Of a stretch of DNA of 64,000 nt, positions 26,946 to 38,357 are shown in pieces. The stretch spans positions 316,501 through 380,500 of the forward strand of contig BROG01000469.1 of NCBI GenBank assembly GCA_030159075.1. The letters are read 5' to 3'. Source of the stretch: Atrina japonica (lineage: Eukaryota > Mollusca > Bivalvia > Pterioida > Pinnidae). A program made the translations under genes and the position numbers. The notes under the pieces were generated by a model, which worked only from the letters and a program-made list of their open reading frames with translations, had not been told where the DNA came from and searched no databases. Within the stretch, counting starts at the first letter, position 1, and the number at the start of each line of letters is the position of its first letter.

Positions 26946-28893
26946 GTAAACAGTTAATGTGTAAAGAATAGAAGTGCAGAATTTAGCATATTGCCTTGTC
27001 CGTAGACATTTTGAAAATTTAGAGGTTACAGCCATTTATCATTTACTGGTCAATTATTGTCCATGGTGTTTAAGTTACATGTACATGGATCAAAATCTTA
27101 AGAAGAAAAATAAAAATTTCTTCTTCAAATTATTCAAATGTTTACCATTGATTTTTTCTCAGATGTTCTTTGTTGGTTACTTTTAGGTGTTCTTTTTGGT
27201 TAATTTCAAATCTTACTAACTCATATCCTATGCATCGCTTTTGAAGATATGAAGAATCTTGTTTACATTTTTTACCAACTGTTTCAGGATGCAGTCTTTT
27301 TTTAAAATCTAAATAATTTGTCCTGTTTACAGGACACTAACATGTAATATCAATTACCTTAAATATATGTAGCTTTTCTTGGCTCCTTTAACAATTTAAG
27401 TATGAAATTAAGTTTCAAATATCTAGTCAGATCATAGTTTAAAGTAGCTGTACCATAATAGCCCCCTTATTGATATACAATTGCTACTAGAATGATAGCC
27501 ATGTTACAATGTAGATGTCTTAAACAATCAAACTTATCAGTTGTTTTTTGAAATCATGCTGCAATAAGACAGCATCATTTTCAATTGTAAGTTACATGAA
27601 ATATAACAATGATTAAATAATTAATACACAAATTGACAACAAATTTATAAATTCTCATTTTCATTAAAGTGTGTAAATGCATGAGAACATTTGAAACACT
27701 CCAAAAATAAAAGAGAAAAGGTAAAATCTTGACAAAAATAGAATTTTTTAATGGATTTTTATGGCAATCATGATATACTGAATAATATTTTTGTAGCAAT
27801 ATGTCTCGGTGATGGCAAAAATACATTTCAAAACTGAAATTGCTGCAAGTTAGCTCTGCAGCATGATTTTTTTCCTCTAAAGTTCAAAGTTTATGATATT
27901 ATTTCTGAGAAACTACTCAGAGATAGTGAAAATGTATATCATTTGTGTGTCATAAAATGACAATACCATTTGTCTGTAATAAACTTTATTTTGTAACCCT
28001 AGTGAAGCACACCGGGCATCTGACTGTGATACAGCCGAATGAAAATCATAATTTCATTTCAAATAAAATCTTTGGCAAGATCAATTTCACTTGATACAGT
28101 AAAATCAATCAGCATATGTGATTCATAACTGATAAAGACTCTGAATATATAAGTGTAGATATACTATCATGACAAACAAATCACCACAAATGTAAATGTA
28201 TAATGATTGTCAAAATCAAATTAAACTGCATTGGAACCCTCAAACAACTTACATACACATGTAGAACACAGTACTGAAATTCACTGACAGCTATCAGTAT
28301 TTTAGATTTCATCAGCAAATATCCTGAGATTTTAATTTAGACTTTATCATTTTATGTACATCCAATTTACAAAAAGCTTAACAATGGAAATAACTTTGAA
28401 AAACAAATTATTTCTGTCCTTATATAGAGTTCCATCATATACTTCAAATATTCTATTTAGTATACTGATACGGTACCTATTCTCGGACAAAAAGTGAGGT
28501 GTTACCCAAATATTTTCAGTTTAACTGATCAAATTACTATGAAAATTTGTATCATTATAGGTAACCTTTAGATTCATTATAATCTGATAAGTTTTGGTAG
28601 AAAATCTAACAGACAAACATGCCATAACCATGACCGCTTATTTTCACACAGCAGACTTTATCTACATGTATGTTCAGCTTCTGACATATAATTTCCCCAG
28701 CTTGTGAAAAGAAAATTTTGGAGAATACGATAGAATAATGAGTAATTTCACGGTTGTACTGAAAGCATCAATCGTCATTTTTGTCTTTTATTTTTTATAT
28801 AAAAACCAATGATATTCATAAAGTCTGGCAAAATTTTGTTTCTTCAGACACAAGGAGAAAGTGTCCAAAAATAGGTGCCGTACCAGTATTGGT
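26946..28893. other. gene-free stretch
   Basis: AT-rich. One further CTTGTCCGTAGACA motif lies near 26996. Nothing else recognised. Confidence 0.4.
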
Positions 28894-29898
28894 TTAACCC
28901 TTTCAATATGATAGTGTCCTATAACACCCACTAAATTTATTGTTCTCTACTCACGATAACGTCCGGGTTTACCAGGTAGAAATACAACCGCTGATTACGA
29001 GAATGTTGTAAACCGACTCGTGTTTATCCTTCAGTGGCTTCACTTTCAATTTGGGTTTTTCCCACTTTCATTTTATGACCAGAAATCATGATTATAACAA
29101 GAGTTAGATGAGACTTCAGTCTGTATTATCACATGTATATATGTAATGGATGCCAGCGAAAATAGGCAAGTTACGACGGATATAAAAGTGCTATTATTTC
29201 AAAATTGGTGACTGAAAGTTGTTGAAAAATGGCTGCCGCTTAGGCATCCAAGATTTCCCCAAGATGTTTTAGATATTTTCATCTTTGAAGTTGATCTGAT
29301 CTGAATGATGATTCTGCACGTGAACAACACGTAAACTGTTTTTCTACGGAAACAGATTCCAGGATAGATATCGACTTCGAATAAGATGTTAGCGATGACA
29401 ATGATTTTACTGGCAATTTCAATGCAAAAACCTCCTTCGTGGAACATGTGTCAACAAATGATTCAAATCAAAGCGTTAAATTTAACACATTTACAGCTAA
29501 AAATATTGGTCCAACTTACAATTTGGATATTTTATCCAGTCACAAGTGAGTTAGCATATATTTATCTCCTTTTTCATGATGAGTATGCATGCAGTTTTTT
29601 ATATGAAATGCAAGGAAAATTGTGTATACAATAAAATTTATACATGTATTTAAAATGTATTGATTTATTCAAGTTTTTCATTCAAAAGTTCTATTTGTAC
29701 ATTATTAAAATAAGATCATATTCTTAAAATTTCTCTCACAAATTTATTCATTCCACACCCATAAACTAAATATCAGACTGCACAGCAAAACGACATCATG
29801 ATGAAAATATGCTACAGTGAGCAGACGGCAGAAAATGTAAACTTCTACAGTGTATAACGTCACTATGCAGCTGTTATGTTGCAGTATTGAAAGGGTTA
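28894..29898. mobile_element. piggyBac-like transposon remnant with TTAA target duplication
   Basis: TTAA at 28894-28897 is followed by CCCTTTCAATA. The other end reads TATTGAAAGGG then TTAA at 29895-29898. TTAA duplication with CC-starting inverted repeats is diagnostic of the piggyBac superfamily. At 997 bp it is too short for a full transposase (about 550-600 codons), and the coding remnant inside is broken, so it is non-autonomous. Confidence 0.85.
29229..29547 (+). pseudogene. decayed piggyBac transposase N-terminal remnant
   Basis: Broken frames on the plus strand give RHPRFPQDVLDIF, then an acidic stretch (SDLNDD, DSRIDIDFE, DVSDDNDF), then FTAKNIGPTYNLD. This fits the acidic N terminus and the following FTGxxGPTHNL-like region of PGBD-type transposases. 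At least one frameshift, and stops after DFE and at the end. Confidence 0.65.
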
Positions 29899-29961
29899 AA
29901 AATGCATAATACTAAAATGTTGTGCATAAAGATGTCTTTTATATTCAAAAGTCACATAAAT

Positions 29962-29967
29962 TTTATT
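29962..29967 (-). terminator. candidate poly(A) signal AATAAA of the TMC gene
   Basis: First AATAAA I find on the minus strand downstream of the stop, about 330 nt away. It lies just outside the piggyBac-like element. Inference from motif and distance only. Confidence 0.4.
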
Positions 29968-30298
29968 GTTTTGTTTAAGCCCTGTTCTATGACTTAAATG
30001 AAATCATCTCAAACTTTCAAACAATATCTTAATCTAAATCAGGAAAATATAAACATTTCAATGAAGGTAGTTAGTTGATAAAACATGTATAGGCTTTAGG
30101 TATCATGCAAAGGTAACCTCATGTGCCATGCCCTTTTTCTTGTACACATTTACTCAACTGCTGGTATTGATTTGTTCACCACTAATAAGACACTTGGACT
30201 GGACTATATCACAGATTTGAAGTTGCATCCATTGTTTTTCAGGGGTAGGCAAGTTAAAATCAATATATCAGTTAGAGTAGGATATTAGTATGTTGAAG

Positions 30299-30373
30299 TT
30301 AGCTGTTAGTTACTTCAAGATGTTGCCATGCTTCATTTACTCGGGCAAGCAGGAACTGTTTGTCATGTCCTTC
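30299..30373 (-). CDS. TMC5: TMC5-like exon 16: C terminus and stop (residues 987-1010)
   Basis: 75 coding nt after TGTAACAG. It encodes EGHDKQFLLARVNEAW to a TAA at 30301-30299. EGxDKxFL matches the C-terminal region of TMC5-type proteins. The tail is much shorter than in human TMC5. Confidence 0.92.
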   Translation of the reverse strand, partial: EGHDKQFLLARVNEAWQHLEVTNS

Positions 30374-30754
30374 CTGTTACAGAGAAAGAAATACTGAAGA
30401 ATTGTTGAAGAAAATAATGTTAAATATAATAGTTAAAATATTACAGTTATAAGGAGATCTAAAGATGTATTAAATGAGCATGCACTTTAACTGCAAATAT
30501 ACATCAAATACATGTACAGGTTTCATCAGAAAACAACTGAAGTTGACCAGATGTTTGTTTGTGAAACATTACATTATTTTCAGTTCATTACTGCATTTTC
30601 TGCATGGAAATTGGTCTAGTGTTAGGAATCTAAAAGTTATTAGGAATCATAAAGTATCAGAATTGAACTCTATTAACATGATAAGTATCTGGAACTATCT
30701 GCTTTAGAAGGATGTGTTTTTTGGAAGTAGCACCGTAAAGGTGTATGTATGTAT

Positions 30755-30794
<40 letters not shown>

Positions 30795-33700
30795 TGCACA
30801 AATACAGAAATATATAGTTCTATATATTAAAAATTTTAATACTATATATAGCCAGCTGACATGCACATGTATTTGATCACCAATACAGACTGTTTGTATA
30901 AATACATGCAGTCATAAGGAAAACTGTGAAGTGACTAGAGTTAGAAACTAGAAATGAGTTTCAAAGCTTAGAGTTTAGTATTGTCAAAATGTTAGCGATG
31001 TTAAATAATTATAGGAAAATAAATCATATGACTTACTAGTCTAAGCTGCTCCCTGAGTAATTTTGACCTCCTTCTGTACCCCATAGACAAAGCACCAAAA
31101 TAATACATAACAAAACTGAAATACAAAAACCAGTAAGAATGAATGATCTGACTTATTATTTGTTATTTATACCAAATCTATATATTGTGATGTTTAACTC
31201 TTACTAATTGATAAAGCGTGTCAACAGATTTTCTGCTTGTTATTTCTAGTTGTATGTAGGAAAACTCTATCAACTGTCAAAATTTGGCACTGGTCACTTT
31301 GCTAATGTCTATGGCATGCCAAAATCACAATAATTAGTTTAACCTAGATTTTATCCCAGTTAATCCTAGTATTTCTCCATTAAACCAAGCTTTTCTCCGG
31401 GAAATATGGGTTACAAGTTACAAGTAACCCACATTACCTAGAGAAAAACTAGGTTTAACTGAGAAATAAAAGGTTCAATTCATTTAGGTGATTTAGGTAC
31501 ATGTATACCATAAATGTCGGAAATCAGGATACTGTCCATGTCAAGACAATTTACACTTAAATCATGTAGAGAAGTATAAGTAATGTATGAATGAAATGAT
31601 ATTGCTAGAATCATGTGTAAGACACAGAAAGATGTTTAACATGGAACCTGATCAAGTAAGTTTAATAAAAATATCATTTTTGACACTTTTAAGATCTTAA
31701 AATGAGAACTCAAACATTAAATCTTACAGACAAATATCATATTACTATTTAATCTGTGAACATTGCGGGTTTAATGCCAGAAGTGTAAGCATTTTGACAA
31801 CTTCTTATAAAGATATCTGAATACCTGATGCAGGGATTATGTACCTGGTGAGACAAGATAATGCAAAATCACTTGGCTACCTGTATACTAAAGCATCTAT
31901 CACAAAGAACGTTTTAATATATCCTGAACAGAACCAGTCAATAAAAAAGATTATATAGCATCTTTATACAAAATCTGTCCATTTAACTATTAGAATAAAA
32001 CCAACGACAATTCGTCTCAATTTAGCACAGCTAAATCAAATGTCTCCCCTTCTACGAAATGATGTTGTGTCTTTGACAATGTTTAGTTCTAGAGAAATAT
32101 TGTATTAATAGATGTTTGTTAAAAATTGACATATATGTTTATTTTTTTGATTATTTTTATGAGAAAGTTTATGTATCAGTTTCCAATGTTTAAAGAGAGG
32201 TATATTGTGGACAGTGTTTTTTTTAAGCAAAGGGCAATAACTCTGCAATTAAATAGCCAATCCTCATAATTTTTGTTCATAACACATTGTCTAGATGTCA
32301 TTACTATTTACTATTTTATTCATTCTTTAAGCCTTTCGGCTTATCAGATACAAAACAGATACATCTATACATTAATAGCGGAGAGTGATATCAATATTAA
32401 CACCACAATATTCGATTATAAACAACTACAAACTGTATTATAGACATAATTTTAGTTTCTAGTATAATGTCCATAAATATATTTATAATAATAATAATAA
32501 TAATAATAATAGTGAAACTGCTATTATCATTATATTATTGACAGGAGGAGCTTGTCCATAAGAAGACAATGATAATATAGTATTAATACAGCTACATCTA
32601 CCATCTGTAATACTACTTATGATAAATTACAACATTTGTGTGAATAATTAACCATAGGCTAGCAAACATGCTTAGGTTACAGTTGTAAAGCAGCTGATCT
32701 GCGTTTATTGGCACAATATAGATATTTACCGAACATATTCATCTCTTTTACATTAATAGTACTCAGGAGCTGTAAAAATTTTAAAACACTAGGACGCCTT
32801 CTGTAGTATTGCTTGACATACATTACCCTTAAATCTGTATACCAAATATTGTCAACCTATCTTAAGTACAAAGAGAGTCATGCTCCAGACACGAAATTAT
32901 TGGAAGAAGAAGGAGATGGAGAAGAAGATGAAGAAGAAGAACAACAACAACAACAAGCTACAAGAATGTCAAATTTCTTTACCCTCTCTTTATCCTTATT
33001 AATTTGTACAATACATAAAACTTAATAAATTATACAATATAATTTAAAAATTTAGTAGATATTTACCAGATCACAATGACTGCAGGAACCAAAAATGCAT
33101 GTTTTCCAAAAAACAGTATTATTTCTTTGATCTCCTCTGGAAAGGTCTTTATCTGTTCTTCAATAGTATCAAAGAAAACAACATCTTTTTGGCTGTACAA
33201 ACGGAAGGGGCCACAACTCTGAGACGGACTGAAACTAAATCAAAGCACTGGCATAGAAATAAGAAAGTTATCTATACCTCTTATTCAGTTATGGTTTGAA
33301 AAAGTAACAGTAACAGGAATGTTAAATTTACATCATAAAACAATATAATGTACATTTATAGATGACATTAAGGAAACACTATACAACCTACCCCAAGAAG
33401 TAAGTCAATTACAAATATAAAGGTCCATAACTCCTACAGGTATTACCCAATGTTGGCTATAATCAAATTCTTCCTAGACATTAAAGCTTTATACCAACTT
33501 TGGTTAAAATGTGTCAGAAGAAACTCCTTATCTGACAACAAGAGACTACATGGGCCTTATCGGTCAACTGAGTAGAACATGATCACCGTGAGAATAGACT
33601 GACCATTGGTTCATGATTTTTTTTTTTAACTTTTGGCCCCTTTTAGGCCACCTATTAGATCTAGCCTCCTTTAATTTGGTTTCCACAGATAATTCCTAGC

Positions 33701-36700
33701 AGCTTTTTCATATATTTTTTCAATTCATAACTGTAGAAAAGATTTTCTAAGACCCAAGTATATGGTCACTATTTAGCTAAATTGGCCCCACTGCAGACAC
33801 AGGTCCCCTACTCCCTAGATAAGATATTTCTCAATTTTAGAATAGGGTTCTATGATCTTTCTAAATCTGTGTTCAATTTTGCTAAATGCGTAGAAAAAGA
33901 AGCAAATTTTCAAAGACTGAGTACATTATCACTATATGGCAATATTGGCTCCGCTCCAGAACCTGAACCCTGTTCCCGGGATAATAAATTCCACAATTTA
34001 GATAAAAAGTTTTATACTCTTTCTGAAAATACAGTGAAAATTGTATATAAAGACCCCTTTAGGGATACAACAAAGCCAGTCCTTTTAGGGAGGTGGTTTT
34101 TATATAGGGGTTGATTTGCACACAAATGGTAATATTGAGGAGAGCAAAAAAAATCTTTATGACCAGGTGGTCTTTATACACAGGTGGTTGCTAAAGCAGG
34201 TTTTACTGTTTATTCAGATTTTCCATTCAATTCAAAGATGTAGAAACATTTTTCTCTAAGACCATATAGTCACTATTTAGCTAAATTGGCCATGCCCCAG
34301 ACCCTGGACTCCCACTCCCTGGATAATACAATTCAAAATTTTGGTAAAGGGCTTTATGCTTTTTCTAAAATTGTATTCAGTTTTTCTTTACAATGCATAG
34401 TAAAGTACATAATCAATATATGATCATATTGGCCCCACCCCAGACCCATAAACCCAGCTTCCAGGGTCATAAATTTCACAATTTTGGAAGAGAACTTTAT
34501 CCTCTTTCTAGCAATGCATTCAGTTTTCATATTTGATGTGCAGGGGTGAAGAAAATTCTTAAAGTTTGTGCTGTTTTTGGCAGTTTTGGCCCACCCAAAA
34601 GGCCAATGGGGTACCAGGATTACGAAATTCGAAACTTGTGTTCCCCTTTCCTTAATGAATCTTCTTACCAAATTTGGAGATGATTAGCCAAGTAGTTTTC
34701 AAGATGAGATTAAAAATGTTGAATTGTTTGCGCATGGACGAAGACCCATAGCAAAGGGTAACCTAAATGACTCAGGTGACCTAAAGATGTTGAAACAGAC
34801 AGACAGACAAAGAGCAATATGTCACAAAATTTCAGTCTCGGAGTATAAATGATTAACAAGTTTGCCATGTACCTATCATGTAAGGCAAAGACCCAGCAGA
34901 CAGGACAAATGATGTAAACAACACAGAACGTCTATAAGCAAGACATTGAATTTGAAGATAAAGATTTTAGATACCTTCGTATCATACAAGCCAAAGATCT
35001 AGTAGCCATTCAGGCACCATAAAAGTTGAGAATTTCTCAAGTCAGAATTTTCTCAACTTGTCTGCACAGCCAATCAAATTTCAGGGTTGGCCTAAGTTGA
35101 GTAAAGTTTTCAGACTTAAGTAATTCTTAAGTTTTATGGTGCCAGGTCCATGTTAAACAATGTAAACAACAGAACTATAAACAAGGAGTAAGACTGGGAG
35201 GAAGAGTTTTTACTTACCTTCCTATCATATAGGCCAAAGGTCCTGCAGACAGAACAAATGATATAAACAGCACACCTATAAACAAGGAATTGGACTTTGA
35301 GGTTCGGTATGGTCTCGATGGTTGTTCACAGTTGTTCAAAAGCGATCCCTGTCAAGAAAATGATATTTATTTGTCAAAACTGAATGTAATACAAGGTTTC
35401 TAACTTATGTAACACCTGCACCATCCCTGCAATATTGTGCATGAATTTTCAAATCTATGGGTTATGACAGGTCTGTGATTGTCTAAGTAGTATCCCATAT
35501 AATTCTAGGCTTATACCTGAACTACAAGTGACTTCATGTCTAAAGGTGACCTCATATGTGTACAATACCCCATACATGGTCTAGTGACAACTTCATACTT
35601 GACAAGTCTCCCCCAAGGTGACCTCATATGTGTACAATACCTCATACATGGTCTAGTGACAACTTCATACTTGACAAGTCTCCCCCAAGGTGACCTCATA
35701 TGTGTACAATACCCCATACATGGTCTAGTGACAACTTCATACTTGACAAGTCTCCCCCAAGGTGACCTCATATGTGTACAATACCTCATACATGGTCTAG
35801 TGACAACTTCATACTTGACAAGTCTCCCCCAAGGTGACCTCATATGTGTACAATACCCCATACATGGTCTAGTGACAACTTCATACTTGACAAGTCTCCC
35901 CCAAGGTGACCTCATATGTGTACAATACCCCATACATGGTCTAGTAACAACTTCATACTTGCCAAGTCACCCCATAAATAGGGAGACTCCCTATTTTTTA
36001 TGTAAGATTTTGAATATTCTTATCAAGAAAAATGCATATCTCCCCCATAAAAGATATGAATTTTCCTATTATTTCTTATTAAAATTTAGAGTCCCCCCCA
36101 TGAGATTGAAAAATCTCTCCCATGAAAATTGTTCAAGGTTGGCAAGTCTGCAACTTATAAACAGTAAGGATACAGCAAATATACAGATGTGATTTATTGT
36201 AAGTAGAAATTTTTATATTTGTTCCATGTGACCCAAGAATTAGAAAAATGGCCTATACTTTCCCAATTATGATGGGTCATATATGACCTCTGAATTCAGA
36301 AAACAATCCGAGGCCATGCAAATATTAGTTCTAGCATTTTGACTTTTTAAAAATACAGTTCAGTCTGAATGTGTCAATTCTAAATAAATCCAAAAGAAAT
36401 TCAGTTTTTCAAACTATTCTTATCATACTAATTAAAATGTAGCTCTAATTAAATCTTGTAAAATGCAATAGTCATTTCTATGCCAAAAGGCAAGAACAGA
36501 GTAAATGCTGACAAAAAGGATAACTCTAGAAAGGTGATCATTTAGAGTTTGTGAAGATCATAAATTTCAATGTGAAAGATGACATATTTTTCAACTTTCA
36601 ACTTGGAAATGTATTTATCAGTATTATACATATCACAATCTCAAAGAAAAGAAAACAAGATTAATGAAATAATTTCCAATTTTCACAAAAACTGAACATG

Positions 36701-38282
36701 TTGAAAGGTTGTGCTGTCTATCATATGCAGTTAATCACTTACAACAATGAATATATGAGCCTTTAGCTTGAATTAAATGAAGAAAATATTATCATAGCTG
36801 GATGGCAATATTCTTACCTTTTTTATGTAAAACAGGAGAAAGCATTTCAGTAGATTCATCACAGGAATAAGTGGACAGAAGAAAACACCCATCCTAAAAC
36901 CATAACATATCCAGTTAAAGCATCTCACAAATGAATAAAAATAATATTCCCACATCACTCCACATAAATAAACAACTCTTATACAAGTGGACAGACATAA
37001 ACACCCATCCTGAAACCATAACATATCCAGTTAAAGCATCTCACAAATGAATAAATATAATATTCCCACATCACTCCACATAAATAAACAACTCTTATAC
37101 AAGTGGACAGACATAAACACCCATCCTGAAACCATAATGTATCCAGTTAAAGCATCTCACAAATGAATAAAAATAATATCTCACATCCCTCCACATAAAT
37201 AAACAACTCTTATACAAGTGGACAGACATAAACAACCATCCTGAAACCATAACGTATCCAGTTAAAGCATCTCACAAATGAATAAAAATAATATCTCACA
37301 TCCCTCCACATAAATAAACAACTCTTATACAAGTGGACAGACATAAACAACCATCCTGAAACCATAATGTATCCAGTTAAAGCATCTCACAAATGAATAA
37401 AAATAATATCTCACATCCCTCCATATAAATAAACAACCCTTATACAAGTGGACAGAAGAAAACACCCATCTTGAAACCATAACATATCCAGTTAAAGCAT
37501 CTCACAAATGAATAAAAATAATGTCCCACATCCCTCCACATAAATAAACAACTCTTATTTAAATGACAGAAGAAAACACCCATACTGAACCCATCGCATG
37601 CCCAGTAAAGCCATCTCATACATGTATAAAAATAATATTAATGTCCCTCCTCCACATAAACATATCTTACTCTTCTTTAAATGATACAGATCAGAGAAGC
37701 ATCAAACAAATGTAAAACAAGAAGTCTTTGAGAACCACTTAGGCCATTCCAAGTTTTTTATGTTTAGCGTCCACCCTAAAGTCAAAACCCTATCTTTCTA
37801 TCAGGAAAAAAAACACAAAATGACAAAAAACCACAAGATATTTTTATGAGTACAAATGCAATTTCATGGACATTTAAGTAATTCTTAATATGTTAACAAA
37901 GGAAAACAAAATTGCACTTATAAAAACCATATCTTTGGCACATACTAATAAATAACCTAAGAAATTTTTATTTTTACAATCATGTATACAAATGTTCATG
38001 TTTAACTGTTCACTTTAGTTTAAACTCTATTTTATTGCTTCAAATCAATATAACATGTAACAGGTGAACAGTAATAATAACAATAGGATTCGGAAACAAG
38101 TTTGGCAACTTATATAATCCGTCTCCTTTAATTTACAATTAATAATGATAATCTTATCCCTTGATTGCCAGAAGCAATACTGTATATTAACAATATATAA
38201 ATAAGTAATACCTAATCACATAGCACCAGATGAAAATGATATATATAAAATTTATGGTATACTTGAGGTAAGAAATAACTTA

Positions 38283-38357
<75 letters not shown>

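Noticed and set aside
33782..34114. 110-codon plus-strand frame
   Set aside because: Lies entirely within an interspersed repeat and ends in a dispersed module also found at 44.5 kb.
35511..36192. Long open frames on both strands (140 and 218 codons) with 24-residue repeats
   Set aside because: They are produced by the 72-bp array, whose period is divisible by three; both strands are open at once and the region is intronic.
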